From Clostridium intestinale DSM 6191 (GTDB taxonomy: Bacteria > Bacillota > Clostridia > Clostridiales > Clostridiaceae), in assembly GCF_900130055.1 (NCBI RefSeq), contig NZ_FQXU01000008.1, positions 62,001-126,000 of the forward strand: 64,000 nucleotides of DNA, read 5' to 3'. Of this stretch, positions 9,691 to 19,661 are shown one piece after another. The notes under the pieces are model-generated. The model ran no database searches and had not been told where the DNA came from. It worked only from the letters and a program-made list of their open reading frames with translations. Position 1 is the stretch's first letter; every line of letters begins with the position of its first letter. The position numbers were made by a program, and so were the translations under genes.

Positions 9691-11748
9691 ATGAAGGAAA
9701 AGAGTACAAATAAAGATATATTTAATGATTCATTAAAGCAGTCATTTCTAAAGCTTTCACCTAAAATACAGGTTAAGAATCCTGTCATGCTGGTGGTTTA
9801 TATAGGGGCAATATTTACAACAGTTTTATATTTTTTATCATTTACTGGAGTTAAAGACGAAAGTAGCGGATATACTCTTACTATATCTTTAATACTTTGG
9901 ATTACTGTATTATTTGCAAATTTTGCAGAAGCAATAGCTGAAGGTAGAGGAAGAGCTCAAGCTGATAGTTTACGTAGCAGTAGAAAAGACGTAAAGGCTA
10001 AAAAACTAAAATCTAAAAATAACTTACAAGACTATACTGAAGTACTATCAAACACTTTAAAAAAGGGTGATATAGTTTTAGTAAAAGTCGGAGAGCAGAT
10101 TCCTATGGATGGTGAGGTCATAGAAGGGGCAGCATCAGTAGATGAGAGTGCAATCACTGGAGAATCTGCACCAGTAATACGTGAATCAGGTGGAGATAGA
10201 AGTGCAGTTACAGGTGGGACCACCCTAGTATCAGACTGGCTAGTCATTAGAATTACTGCAGAACCAGGGCAAGGATTTTTGGATAAGATGATAGCTATGG
10301 TTGAAGGAGCGTCTAGGAAGAAGACCCCTAATGAGATAGCTCTTCAAATTTTACTTGTAACTTTAACAATAATATTCCTAGTAGTTACAGCAACCTTATT
10401 ACCATTTTCAAGTTTTTCTAGTAAACAAGCAGGAGCTGGAGAGGCAATTTCTATTACTAATATAATTGCTTTACTTGTGTGTTTAGCGCCAACAACTATA
10501 GGGGCTCTACTTTCTTCAATAGGTATAGCAGGCATGAGCAGACTTAATCAAGCTAATGTATTAGCTATGAGTGGTCGTGCTATAGAGGCTGCTGGAGATG
10601 TGGATGTGCTTTTATTAGACAAGACAGGAACAATAACATTAGGAAACAGGCAGGCTAGCGAGTTTTTGCCAGTACAGGGGGTTACAGAAGAGGAGTTAGC
10701 AGATGCGGCACAATTATCTTCTATCGCAGATGAAACTGCGGAAGGAAGAAGCATAGTGGTTTTGGCTAAAGAGAGATTTGGAATTAGAGGAAGAGATATT
10801 TCAAGTATAAATGCTACCTTTATAGAATTCACAGCTAAAACTAGAATGAGTGGAATTGATTTTAAAGGTACTGACATTCGTAAAGGAGCTGCAGATGCAG
10901 TTAAAAAATATATATTGGAGAATGATGGAGATTATCCGGAAGAGTGCGATAAAATCGTTAAACGTGTTGCTGAGGCTGGAGGCACTCCGCTAGTAGTTGA
11001 AAAGAATAAAAAAGTTTTAGGGGTGGTGTATCTTAAGGATATAGTAAAAAATGGAGTTAAAGAACGTTTTGAAGATTTAAGAAAGATGGGAATAAAATCT
11101 ATAATGATTACTGGAGATAATCCTATGACAGCAGCAGCCATTGCTGCTGAAGCTGGAGTAGATGATTTTTTAGCGGAAGCTACACCAGAAGCTAAACTTA
11201 AACTTATTCGTGATTATCAGGCAAGCGGACATTTAGTTGCAATGACTGGGGATGGAACTAATGACGCACCAGCTCTAGCACAAGCAGATGTAGCAGTTGC
11301 AATGAACACAGGAACTCAAGCGGCTAAAGAAGCGGGTAATATGGTGGATTTAGACTCTAGCCCTACTAAACTTATTGATATAGTTAGGATAGGAAAACAG
11401 TTATTAATGACAAGAGGTGCTCTTACAACATTTAGTGTTGCAAATGATGTTGCAAAGTATTTTGCAATAATCCCAGTACTTTTCTTTGGTATTTATCCTC
11501 AGCTTACAGCACTTAATATAATGGGATTAACAAGTTCAAAAAGTGCCATATTATCAGCCATAATATATAATGCTTTGATAATAGTAGCGCTTATACCATT
11601 ATCTTTAAAAGGGGTAAAGTACGTTGAGCTGCCAGCTGGAAAGTTATTAAGGAAAAATATATTGATTTATGGACTAGGAGGAATAATTGCACCTTTTATT
11701 GCAATTAAATTTATTGATGTTATATTGACCGTATTAGGTCTTGCGTGA
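9691..11748 (+). CDS. kdpB: Potassium-transporting ATPase ATP-binding subunit KdpB
   Basis: KdpB is the P-type ATPase subunit that powers K+ uptake through KdpA. The phosphorylation motif DKTGT, the actuator motif TGES and the hinge motif [11 protein letters not shown] are intact. Membrane segments lie at about residues 30-90, 215-285 and 580-680. The start is the ATG at 9691, with GAGGTGAG ahead. The frame extends to a GTG at 9682, but that lies within the ribosome binding site. With that start the protein has 685 aa. Confidence 0.97.
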   Translation: MKEKSTNKDIFNDSLKQSFLKLSPKIQVKNPVMLVVYIGAIFTTVLYFLSFTGVKDESSGYTLTISLILWITVLFANFAEAIAEGRGRAQADSLRSSRKDVKAKKLKSKNNLQDYTEVLSNTLKKGDIVLVKVGEQIPMDGEVIEGAASVDESAITGESAPVIRESGGDRSAVTGGTTLVSDWLVIRITAEPGQGFLDKMIAMVEGASRKKTPNEIALQILLVTLTIIFLVVTATLLPFSSFSSKQAGAGEAISITNIIALLVCLAPTTIGALLSSIGIAGMSRLNQANVLAMSGRAIEAAGDVDVLLLDKTGTITLGNRQASEFLPVQGVTEEELADAAQLSSIADETAEGRSIVVLAKERFGIRGRDISSINATFIEFTAKTRMSGIDFKGTDIRKGAADAVKKYILENDGDYPEECDKIVKRVAEAGGTPLVVEKNKKVLGVVYLKDIVKNGVKERFEDLRKMGIKSIMITGDNPMTAAAIAAEAGVDDFLAEATPEAKLKLIRDYQASGHLVAMTGDGTNDAPALAQADVAVAMNTGTQAAKEAGNMVDLDSSPTKLIDIVRIGKQLLMTRGALTTFSVANDVAKYFAIIPVLFFGIYPQLTALNIMGLTSSKSAILSAIIYNALIIVALIPLSLKGVKYVELPAGKLLRKNILIYGLGGIIAPFIAIKFIDVILTVLGLA

Positions 11749-11758
11749 GGTGAGAGGT

Positions 11759-12319
11759 ATGAGTAGTTTTATTAAGTCTTTAAAACCTGCATTTTTGTGT
11801 TTCGTTGCTATGACATTAATATGCGGAGTTATATATACAGGAGCTGTAACTGGAGTAGCAAAATTATTGTTTTCTAATAAGTCAAATGGAAGTATTATAA
11901 CAGTTACCCTCAAGGATGGAACAAAGGTAGATTATGGATCTGAATTAATAGCCCAAGAGTTTACAAGTGAAGAATATTTAATAGGTAGACCAATGGGTAA
12001 CACTAATCTTTCACCTACAAGTAAAGAGCAACAAAAGTTAGTAGAAGAAAGAGTAAAATGGTGGAGAGATTTTGATAGTAAGAATGAAGAAGATATTCCT
12101 ATAGACTTAGTTACTTCATCAGGTAGTGGAGTAGATCCATATATATCTAAGGAAGCTGCAGCGTTTCAGGTTAAAAGAATAGCTGAAGCTAGAGGCATAG
12201 ATGAAAGCAGAGTTGAAAATATTATAAGTAAGTATACCAAAGAACGAGTTCTTGGTTTTATGGGGCAGCCAGGTGTAAATGTGTTAAAGGTTAACTTAGC
12301 TCTTGATAATCTCCTATAA
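11759..12319 (+). CDS. kdpC: Potassium-transporting ATPase subunit KdpC
   Basis: KdpC is the single-span periplasm-facing subunit that stabilises KdpB and aids ATP binding. It has one N-terminal membrane helix (about residues 8-30), followed by family motifs such as the GRPMGNTNLSPTSKEQ stretch and SGSGVDPYIS. The ATG at 11759 follows GAGGTGAGAGG; the upstream extension to 11741 lacks a ribosome binding site. It has 186 aa, normal for the family. Confidence 0.96.
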   Translation: MSSFIKSLKPAFLCFVAMTLICGVIYTGAVTGVAKLLFSNKSNGSIITVTLKDGTKVDYGSELIAQEFTSEEYLIGRPMGNTNLSPTSKEQQKLVEERVKWWRDFDSKNEEDIPIDLVTSSGSGVDPYISKEAAAFQVKRIAEARGIDESRVENIISKYTKERVLGFMGQPGVNVLKVNLALDNLL

Positions 12320-12347
12320 ATGGTATATTTTAAAGGTGGTGATGTAA

Positions 12348-15032
12348 ATGATGGAGGAAAATAACCGCCCAGATCCTGAGATACTTTTAGAAGAAATTTT
12401 AACTAGTGAAAATAATAAAAAAGGTAAACTTAAAATATTTTTTGGTTATGCAGCAGGCGTAGGTAAAACCTACGCTATGCTTGATGATGCGCAAGAGCAA
12501 ATAAAGTGCGGGGTAGATGTACTTGTAGGGTATGTTGAGCCTCATGCAAGACCTGATACTATGGAATTAATAGAAGGATTGCCTATATTGCCGTGTAAAA
12601 ATATAGCTTATAAAAATATAAACTTAAAAGAATTTGATTTAGATGGAGCTCTTAAGAGGAAACCAGAACTTATTCTAGTTGATGAGCTAGCTCACTCTAA
12701 TGCTTTTGGGGTAAGAAATAAAAAAAGATATCAAGATATAGAAGAACTTTTAAATGCAGGGATAGATGTTTACACAACAGTTAATGTTCAGCATATAGAG
12801 AGTCTAAATGATGTAGTGCGAGATATAACTAAGATTACTGTCCAAGAAACTGTTCCTGATTATTTTTTTGACCAGGCGCATAAAGTTAATCTTATAGATA
12901 TTGATCCAGAAGAACTACTTGAAAGATTTAAAGAAGGGAAAATATACAAAGCTGATAGAGCTAAGAAAGCTATGTATAATTTTTTTACTAAAGAAAATTT
13001 AAGACTTTTAAGAGAAATATCTATGAGAAAGGTAGCAGATAGAATTAGCAATGAGAATCATGGGAAGAGAAGCTTTTTGGAAAAGGTCTCAAACACCAAG
13101 TTTCTTGTATGTATAAGTCCGTCACCTTCATCTTCTAAATGCATTAGGTGGACAGCAAGAGCAGCTGAAGCATTTCATGCTCCATGGATAGCTGTTTATG
13201 TTGAAAATACAGATGGTGATAATTTGAATGATAGCCAGAGGAAAGACTTAATATCAAATGTAAGACTGGCAGAAAAGTTAGGAGCTGAAGTGGTTAATTT
13301 AAGTGGATATGATATAGCTGCTGTAATAACAGAGTATGCCAAACTTTCAGGTATAACAAATATAGTAATCGGTAAAAGTAGAAACAAAAAGACCTTGAGA
13401 AATTTATTTGATATGGACTTTGAAGATAAATTAGTTTCATTATTGCCCAATACTGAAGTGCATATTATACCGGGGAATACAGCTGGAAAGCCGTTCAAAA
13501 AAAGTAGAAAGAAATACTGGGACAATAGATTATACTTTTCATGGAAAGATTCATTATTAACTTTAGGATTAATTATAATTGCTACATTCATATCATTAGC
13601 CCTTAGAAAAATAGATATTGGTGACCAAAATATAATAATGGTATATATCCTGTTTGTTCTTATCATATCCCGTGTAACTAGAGGATATATGTATGGAGTA
13701 ATAGCTTCCTTGATAAGCGTATTAACATTTAATTTCTTTTTCACTGTACCATTTTATACTTTTAATGCAATTCAAGCTGGATATCCAATAACATTTATTA
13801 TAATGCTTATAGTAGCACTCATAACAAGTGCATTAACAGTAAGAATTAAAACCCAGGCAAGTCAAGCAGTTGCAAGAGAAAGACGTACAGAAGTACTATA
13901 CGAAATAAATAAAAGACTTTTAGTGACAAGAGGGCTTAAGAATATAATAGAGTTAACAAATGAGTATATTACAAAGCTATTTTCCAGATCAGTTATTTTC
14001 TACACAAATGATTTAGAAAATAAATTTGATTATAGTTTTGCTAAAGTAAATAATACAGATGAAGATACTTTTATGATATCAGAAGACGAGAAGGCTGTAG
14101 CAAACTGGGTATTTATAAATGGAAAGCGAGCTGGAGCGGGAACTGATACACTTATGGGAGCAGGTGCATTTTATATGCCAGTAGCTTCACAAAACAGAGT
14201 TTTAGGTGTAATTGGAATATCATGTAGAGCAGGTGTGTTAAGTCAAGATAATAGGCAGTTTTTACGTATGATAATATCTCAAGTGGCTATGGCTTTAGAA
14301 AGGCAGTATTTATCTGATGAACAAGGAAAGATATTAGTGGAATCAGAAAAAGAAAAGATGAGAAGTAATCTTCTTAGAGCTATAGCGCATGATCTAAGAA
14401 CTCCTCTTACAGGGATTTTAGGAGCTAGTTCTGCCATACTTGAAAATGGAGATACTATAGATAAAGATACTCAAAAAAAACTTCTTTATAATATAAAGGA
14501 GGATTCACAATGGCTTATAAGAATGGTAGAAAATCTTCTATCAGTTACAAGGATTAACGAAGGAACTATGAATGTAACTAAAACTCCAGAAGCGGTAGAA
14601 GAAATAGTTGCGGAAGCTATAGGGCGTATAAGGCAGAGATTTTCAGTTGCTAATATAGAGGCTAAGGTACCAGATGAACTTTTATTAGTGCCAATGGATG
14701 GAACATTGATAGTACAGGTACTAATTAACCTTTTAGAAAATGCAATTAAACATACTATAGATAATGGTAAAATTGAAGTTGTTGTAAAGAAAAAGGGAGG
14801 TTTGGGACTATTTGAAGTAATAGATAATGGAATGGGTATATCTGAAGAGGATTTTCCTTATTTATTTGAGAGTTATGTTCCAAATGGTAAAAAAAGTTCG
14901 GATTCATCTAGGGGTATGGGAATAGGACTTTCTATATGCAAGTCCATAATTAAAGCTCATGGTGGAAAGATAGAAGCTGCCAATAAAAAGACAAATGGAG
15001 CAGTGTTTAGATTTACACTGCCATTAGAGTGA
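12348..15032 (+). CDS. kdpD: Sensor histidine kinase KdpD
   Basis: KdpD senses low potassium or osmotic stress and phosphorylates KdpE. Domains in order: N-terminal KdpD domain with Walker A (YAAGVGKTYAM, about residues 32-42) and DELAHSN; a universal-stress-like domain (about 250-370); four membrane helices (about 402-508); a GAF-like region; the HisKA box AIAHDLRTPLTG with the phospho-acceptor His near 679; and a HATPase domain with NLLENAIKH near 795. At 894 aa it is full length. In Firmicutes the USP domain can bind c-di-AMP; that is family knowledge, not seen here. AAGGTGGTGA precedes the ATG. Confidence 0.96.
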   Translation: MMEENNRPDPEILLEEILTSENNKKGKLKIFFGYAAGVGKTYAMLDDAQEQIKCGVDVLVGYVEPHARPDTMELIEGLPILPCKNIAYKNINLKEFDLDGALKRKPELILVDELAHSNAFGVRNKKRYQDIEELLNAGIDVYTTVNVQHIESLNDVVRDITKITVQETVPDYFFDQAHKVNLIDIDPEELLERFKEGKIYKADRAKKAMYNFFTKENLRLLREISMRKVADRISNENHGKRSFLEKVSNTKFLVCISPSPSSSKCIRWTARAAEAFHAPWIAVYVENTDGDNLNDSQRKDLISNVRLAEKLGAEVVNLSGYDIAAVITEYAKLSGITNIVIGKSRNKKTLRNLFDMDFEDKLVSLLPNTEVHIIPGNTAGKPFKKSRKKYWDNRLYFSWKDSLLTLGLIIIATFISLALRKIDIGDQNIIMVYILFVLIISRVTRGYMYGVIASLISVLTFNFFFTVPFYTFNAIQAGYPITFIIMLIVALITSALTVRIKTQASQAVARERRTEVLYEINKRLLVTRGLKNIIELTNEYITKLFSRSVIFYTNDLENKFDYSFAKVNNTDEDTFMISEDEKAVANWVFINGKRAGAGTDTLMGAGAFYMPVASQNRVLGVIGISCRAGVLSQDNRQFLRMIISQVAMALERQYLSDEQGKILVESEKEKMRSNLLRAIAHDLRTPLTGILGASSAILENGDTIDKDTQKKLLYNIKEDSQWLIRMVENLLSVTRINEGTMNVTKTPEAVEEIVAEAIGRIRQRFSVANIEAKVPDELLLVPMDGTLIVQVLINLLENAIKHTIDNGKIEVVVKKKGGLGLFEVIDNGMGISEEDFPYLFESYVPNGKKSSDSSRGMGIGLSICKSIIKAHGGKIEAANKKTNGAVFRFTLPLE

Positions 15033-15041
15033 GGTGAAAGG

Positions 15042-15746
15042 ATGGATAATAAAGTTTTAATCTTAATTATTGAAGATGATGAGGGAATAAGTAATTTTAT
15101 GACAGCTATATTAAATTCTCATAATTATAGTGTTATAAAAGCAAGCAGAGGAAAAGAGGGGATATCTATGGTCACATCTCATGTTCCAGATTTAATTATT
15201 TTAGATTTAGGTTTACCTGATATAGATGGAATAGACGTTCTTAAAAACATAAGAAGTTGGAGTAAGCTTCCAATAATAGTTGTATCAGCAAGAGGGCACG
15301 AAAGAGAAAAAGTTGAGGCCCTTGATTTAGGAGCAGATGATTATATAACAAAACCTTTTGGAACATCTGAACTTTTAGCAAGAATAAGAACCGCTATGAG
15401 ACATGTAGAGCACAGCAGAGATTCCTCCACCATAGAAAAAGAAAGCTTTGAAGTTGGAAATCTTCATATTAATTATGCTAAAAGACTTGTAACTGTATTT
15501 GATAAGGATGTGCATTTAACCCCTATAGAATATAAAATAGTAACTATTTTATCTAAAAATGCAGGGAAAGTCCTTACTCATGATTTTATAATAAGGGAAA
15601 TATGGGGACCATATACAAATGAAAATCAGACTCTTAGAGTTAATATGGCTAATATAAGAAGAAAATTAGAGATAAATCCAGCAGAACCTAAATATATTTT
15701 AACTGAAGTTGGAGTTGGATATAGAATGGTAGAAGAAGTAGTGTAA
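15042..15746 (+). CDS. kdpE: Response regulator KdpE
   Basis: KdpE is the OmpR-family DNA-binding response regulator that activates kdpFABC. The receiver domain has the acidic pocket (EDD near residue 11), the phospho-acceptor Asp55 in LDLGLP, and the lysine in TKPFG. The winged-helix domain includes LTPIEYKIV and ends with GVGYRM. It has 234 aa. It follows kdpD by 9 bases, with GAGGTGAAAGG before the ATG, and closes the operon. Confidence 0.96.
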   Translation: MDNKVLILIIEDDEGISNFMTAILNSHNYSVIKASRGKEGISMVTSHVPDLIILDLGLPDIDGIDVLKNIRSWSKLPIIVVSARGHEREKVEALDLGADDYITKPFGTSELLARIRTAMRHVEHSRDSSTIEKESFEVGNLHINYAKRLVTVFDKDVHLTPIEYKIVTILSKNAGKVLTHDFIIREIWGPYTNENQTLRVNMANIRRKLEINPAEPKYILTEVGVGYRMVEEVV

Positions 15747-15792
15747 CGTTTCTTTATAGAAATTTTATATACTAGAAGAAATCTAAACACCG

Positions 15793-15819
15793 TCTTTATA
15801 AGTTCTTATGTTATAAAGA
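15793..15819 (+). promoter_or_regulatory. Leader hairpin before TPR gene
   Basis: TCTTTATAA (15793-15801) pairs perfectly with TTATAAAGA (15811-15819). No T-run follows, and AGGGGGTG begins three bases later, so this is a 5' leader stem rather than a terminator. It could affect ribosome access or mRNA stability. Confidence 0.4.
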
Positions 15820-15836
15820 TAGTAGGGGGTGTTAAT

Positions 15837-16154
15837 ATGAATTCATATGATAAATCAAATGTCTATAATGAATATATAATTAATGCTAGAGAATATATAA
15901 AGAATCATAAATATACTGAAGGAAAAAAAGAATTAATAAAAGCAATTTCTGAAGATGTAGAAAACCCAATTGCTTACAATCTTTTAGGCGTTATATATGA
16001 ATATTTAATGGATAAGAGCAGGGCAATAAAGTTTTATAGAGTTTCATATTATTTTGATCAGTTATATGAACCTGCTAACAATAATTTAAATAGAATGTCA
16101 CAGTTTTGGGATTATAAAGGAAGACAAGTAGACCTAGGAGAAGGTAGTAGATAG
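15837..16154 (+). CDS. Small TPR-repeat protein
   Basis: The 105-aa soluble, helical protein carries one clear tetratricopeptide pair (AIAYNLLGVIYEYLMDKSRAI-like pattern between about residues 45 and 90). Such repeats bind other proteins. AGGGGGTG precedes the ATG at good spacing, and the HAD gene follows 11 bases later, so the two are probably co-transcribed. The partner is unknown. Confidence 0.75.
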   Translation: MNSYDKSNVYNEYIINAREYIKNHKYTEGKKELIKAISEDVENPIAYNLLGVIYEYLMDKSRAIKFYRVSYYFDQLYEPANNNLNRMSQFWDYKGRQVDLGEGSR

Positions 16155-16165
16155 GAGGAGAAAAC

Positions 16166-16813
16166 TTGCAACAAATAGATAGTATTATTTTCGATTTAGA
16201 CGGTACTTTATGGGATTCACTAGAAACCTGCCTAAAGGCATGGGAAAAAGCTTTAAATGATTTTGGGTATATTAAGGAACCTATAACAGCAGAGGATCTA
16301 AGAGGAGTATTTGGATTGCAGCATGATTTGATAGGAGAAAAATTATTTCCTTATTTAGCAAAAGAGCAGAGAGAAGAAGTCATAGAGTTATGTTATAAAG
16401 AGGAGATAAAATTAATAGCAAAACAAGGTGGAGCTTTATATGAGGATTTAGAAGAAACTTTAAATAAACTAAAAAGTGAATATAAGCTATTTATAGTTAG
16501 CAACTGCCAAGCTGGATATATAGAAGCTTTTCTTGAATATCATAACTTAAAGGATTTATTTTTAGATTTTGAGTGTTCAGGAGCTACAGGTAAATCTAAA
16601 GCTGAAAATATAAAATTAGTAATACAAAGAAACTCCTTAAAAAATCCAATTTACGTAGGAGATATCTTAGGAGATTACAAGGCTGCTGAAAAAAATAAAA
16701 TCCCATTTATTTATGCAGAATACGGATTTGGAAATATAGAAAAAGTTGAATACAGAATAGAAAGTTTAAAAAGATTGCAAAATTTAAAAGAAGTATTGAT
16801 AGGTCATAACTAG
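16166..16813 (+). CDS. HAD-superfamily phosphatase, phosphoglycolate-phosphatase type
   Basis: The protein has the four HAD motifs: DLDGTLWDS with the nucleophile Asp near residue 10, VSNCQ, the lysine in GKSKAENI, and GDILGDYKAA. An alpha-helical C1 cap lies between motifs 1 and 2. It has 215 aa. The start is TTG at 16166, with AGGAGGAG 7 bases upstream; no ATG fits. Relatives act on phosphoglycolate, beta-phosphoglucomutase-type or other small phosphorylated substrates, so the substrate is open. Its last codons form part of the terminator at 16801. Confidence 0.9.
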   Translation: MQQIDSIIFDLDGTLWDSLETCLKAWEKALNDFGYIKEPITAEDLRGVFGLQHDLIGEKLFPYLAKEQREEVIELCYKEEIKLIAKQGGALYEDLEETLNKLKSEYKLFIVSNCQAGYIEAFLEYHNLKDLFLDFECSGATGKSKAENIKLVIQRNSLKNPIYVGDILGDYKAAEKNKIPFIYAEYGFGNIEKVEYRIESLKRLQNLKEVLIGHN

Positions 16814-16830
16814 ATAGTTATGACCTATTT
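16801..16830 (+). terminator. Terminator overlapping end of HAD gene
   Basis: AGGTCATAAC (16801-16810) pairs perfectly with GTTATGACCT (16817-16826) and is followed by ATTTT. The left arm is coding sequence and the stop codon lies in the loop. Confidence 0.75.
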
Positions 16831-16855
16831 TGGTGTAAATGATTACTAAGAAAAT

Positions 16856-16884
16856 TTGACCAAAATCCCCCTATATATTAATAT
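16856..16884 (+). promoter_or_regulatory. SigA-type promoter for GerMN lipoprotein gene
   Basis: TTGACC (16856-16861), a 17-base spacer and TAATAT (16879-16884) lie about 48 bases upstream of the lipoprotein start, close to the vegetative consensus. Confidence 0.65.
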
Positions 16885-16931
16885 TATAGTATAGTGTAAT
16901 TTACTAAAATTAAAGAAAAGAGGGATGAAAG

Positions 16932-18032
16932 ATGAAAAAGATTATTTGTGCCATTATGTTATCTCTTTCTGTATTATTTATGTTTGGATGTAATAACATA
17001 AGTGCAGCTGATAAAGATAATAGTAGCAAAAATGACACTGTTAAACCTGATACTGAGAATCCCGATAATGAAGAAACAAAGGACAATGGGGGTACTGCTT
17101 ATAGCATAAAGGATATTTATCCTTTTAATGATAATGTGGTATATGAGTATGCAGGAAGTGGAAATGAATATGCTAAATATACAGTATGGGTAGATTATAT
17201 AGATAATAATAGAGCTCAAATCAGAAAAAATAATGGAGGGACAGAGCTTGTAACTGTATTAGAAAATAAAGATGGAGAGCTTAGATCAGTATTATCTAGA
17301 GAAGAAACTTACTTCAGAGAAAACTTTACAACAAAACAAGGCAAAGTAGAGGAGATTTTCTTAAAGGAGCCTTTAGTAAAGGGTACTTCTTGGACAGCAC
17401 AAGATGGAAGTAAAAGATATATATCTAACACAGAAGTTGAGATAACAACTAATGCAGGTAAGTTCAAAGCGTTGGAAGTAACAACTGAAGGTAAAAACTA
17501 CAAGAAGTTAGACTATTATGCAGCTAAAAATGGATTAGTTAAAACTGTATATACTTCACAAGGTTCAGAGGTAACTTCAACTTTAGATGAGATTAAAAAG
17601 GATACTCCATTAGTTCAAAATGTTAGAATATATTATCCTAGCGGAGATGAAATGAAGCTGTATTATGTGGAGAAGCAATTAAGCTTCAAAACAAATGACA
17701 TAACAAGATTAACTTTAGAGAAACTGTTTAAAGAAGTACCTAAAGACAATGTGGGAAGCTTAATAGGCCCAAATGTAAATATAAAGAGTTTATATTTAAA
17801 TAATGGAGTTGTTTATGTTGATTTTTCAGAAAATCTTGTTAAAGAAATGAATGCAGGGTCAAGTTATGAACTAAATATACTTCAAGGGATAACCAATACT
17901 TTAGGAGCGTATTATGGAGTAGATAAAGTTTATATAACAATAGAAGATAAACCTTACAGTTCAGGTCACATATTAATGAAAAATGGTGAAACTTTCAGTG
18001 TGAGTTTAGGTAATTCAGAGAAATTAAAATAA
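16932..18032 (+). CDS. GerMN-domain lipoprotein
   Basis: This is a predicted secreted lipoprotein. A lysine-led signal peptide ends in a lipobox with the lipidated Cys20 (LFMFGC). A Ser/Asp/Glu-rich linker follows, then a beta-rich domain (about residues 55-215) and a C-terminal GerMN-like domain (about 225-350) recognisable from VRIYYPSGDEM and VDFSENLV. GerMN domains occur in GerM, which acts in sporulation and germination, and in other cell-surface lipoproteins; the exact role here is not known. It has 366 aa and is monocistronic between its own promoter and terminator. Confidence 0.85.
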   Translation: MKKIICAIMLSLSVLFMFGCNNISAADKDNSSKNDTVKPDTENPDNEETKDNGGTAYSIKDIYPFNDNVVYEYAGSGNEYAKYTVWVDYIDNNRAQIRKNNGGTELVTVLENKDGELRSVLSREETYFRENFTTKQGKVEEIFLKEPLVKGTSWTAQDGSKRYISNTEVEITTNAGKFKALEVTTEGKNYKKLDYYAAKNGLVKTVYTSQGSEVTSTLDEIKKDTPLVQNVRIYYPSGDEMKLYYVEKQLSFKTNDITRLTLEKLFKEVPKDNVGSLIGPNVNIKSLYLNNGVVYVDFSENLVKEMNAGSSYELNILQGITNTLGAYYGVDKVYITIEDKPYSSGHILMKNGETFSVSLGNSEKLK

Positions 18033-18040
18033 TTAATATA

Positions 18041-18077
18041 GAGCCATCTCAAAAATAAATTGAGATGGTTCTTTTAT
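18041..18077 (+). terminator. Terminator of GerMN lipoprotein gene
   Basis: GAGCCATCTC (18041-18050) pairs with GAGATGGTTC (18062-18071, one G-U pair), followed by TTTTAT. Confidence 0.85.
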
Positions 18078-18165
18078 AAATTGGAATTAAATTGAAATTA
18101 ATATATAATGTATATATCAAATTAACATAATAACAGCAATAATTTAGGATAAGGGGGACTAGGTA

Positions 18166-18216
18166 GTGAAATATATTACTTCAAAAGTATCTCTTTGGGT
18201 TCTTACTTTCTTATAG
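18166..18216 (+). CDS. Possible 16-aa leader peptide
   Basis: GTG at 18166 is preceded by AAGGGGGA and opens a 16-codon frame (MKYITSKVSLWVLTFL) that ends 13 bases before the glycosyltransferase start. It is basic then hydrophobic. It may be a translated leader or simply chance; no attenuator hairpin is obvious. Confidence 0.25.
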   Translation: MKYITSKVSLWVLTFL

Positions 18217-18229
18217 GAGAAGATTTAAG

Positions 18230-19648
18230 ATGAAGATAAAATCTATGGTAAGTAAATTAAACTTTTTATTTGCGATTTTTGGGATAATAGTACTCCTAAT
18301 ATCAGGACATGCATATTACGAATTAACTAAAGAAAAGTTAAGCATTAATACAACAGTAATTATATTATTTATAACTTTAGCTTCTGTTATAACAGCTGTT
18401 AGAGTAAATAGAAAAAACACAAAATACTTTTTGATAGGTTTGTCAGTAATTTCATTAATTATATATGCACTATGGAATCTGTATGCAAAGACTACTCCTA
18501 TTAGTGATTATCAAATACTTTTGGAAGGTGCAAATAAGATTATTGATGGGACTTTTAAACAGGAAAGTTTCGATAAAACCAATTATTTTTATTTTTATAA
18601 TTTTCAAATAGGCTATACTTCCTATCTTGCATTAATAACCAAAATATTTGGAGACAAACTTATATTTTTTAAAATATTAGAATGGATATATCTTATAGTA
18701 ACTTCTGTAATGATTTATAAGATTTGCGAAGATAGGTATACAAAAGATATTGGAGCTATAGCGGCTACAATGTATTCTTTATATATTCCTAATATAATGG
18801 GGTCTTCGGTTATAAACAACCAGCATATAAGTGGAGCATTAATGGTAACATCTTTATATTTTATTCTAAAAAATGATAAAAAGTCAGCAGCAATTGGAGG
18901 AGTATTTTTAGGATTAATGCAGATATTTAGGCCAATAGCTATAATTGTTATCATTGGAGTGGCTATTACCTATTTATGCAAAGTATTTAGTAAAACTATG
19001 TATTTAGAAATACTAGGTATTTTGGTAACCTATATACTTTGCTTTACTATGGTGGTTAAATTAGTTGATTTTGCTTTTGTTAAGACAGAGATAGCACCAA
19101 AGGCTATAAGTCAAAGTAATGCAAAGTATTTTAAATTTGTATTAGGGCTTACAGATGAAGGTGTTTATAAGATTCCTACAGAAAGTGCGAGGAAAACACA
19201 AGTTTACTTTGATTTAGAGAGATTAAATTTTGATTATGATGCTTATAATAAGGAATGTCTTAAGGTAATAAAAAATTCTATAACAAATTATAAAGAAACT
19301 TTTCCATTCATTAAAACTAAAATGTATGACTTCTTAGGAAAGAGGGACAATCAGTATTCTTTTTCTCTCTCTGAAGAAAAAATTACTGATAATACCTTTA
19401 AGCTTTCAGAAATAGGTAATCTACAATATTTATTTCTGATAATAGGTGCACTTGGAGCTCTTTTAGGTAAATTTAAAAGAAATAATAAAGAAATAGATAT
19501 TATATGTCTTTTATTTATTGGATTTATATTAGTGCATATTTTTATAGAAACTCAAACTAGATATAGATACGAGATGTATATATTATTAGCTATTTTGGCA
19601 GGTGAATTTATATCTAGGTTTATGAAGAAAACTAAATCTGTGTTGTAA
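18230..19648 (+). CDS. GT39/PMT-type membrane glycosyltransferase
   Basis: The 472-aa protein has about ten to eleven membrane segments and the layout of polyprenyl-phosphate-sugar glycosyltransferases of the GT39/ArnT/PMT type. An early loop contains DYQILLEGANKI, the Asp being where these enzymes keep a catalytic acid. Such enzymes transfer a sugar from a lipid-phosphate donor to a surface acceptor outside the membrane. GGAGAAG precedes the ATG. The Gfo/Idh oxidoreductase follows after 13 bases, suggesting a two-gene unit for cell-surface sugar work; this is inference. Confidence 0.8.
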   Translation: MKIKSMVSKLNFLFAIFGIIVLLISGHAYYELTKEKLSINTTVIILFITLASVITAVRVNRKNTKYFLIGLSVISLIIYALWNLYAKTTPISDYQILLEGANKIIDGTFKQESFDKTNYFYFYNFQIGYTSYLALITKIFGDKLIFFKILEWIYLIVTSVMIYKICEDRYTKDIGAIAATMYSLYIPNIMGSSVINNQHISGALMVTSLYFILKNDKKSAAIGGVFLGLMQIFRPIAIIVIIGVAITYLCKVFSKTMYLEILGILVTYILCFTMVVKLVDFAFVKTEIAPKAISQSNAKYFKFVLGLTDEGVYKIPTESARKTQVYFDLERLNFDYDAYNKECLKVIKNSITNYKETFPFIKTKMYDFLGKRDNQYSFSLSEEKITDNTFKLSEIGNLQYLFLIIGALGALLGKFKRNNKEIDIICLLFIGFILVHIFIETQTRYRYEMYILLAILAGEFISRFMKKTKSVL

Positions 19649-19661
19649 GGAGAGAAGATTT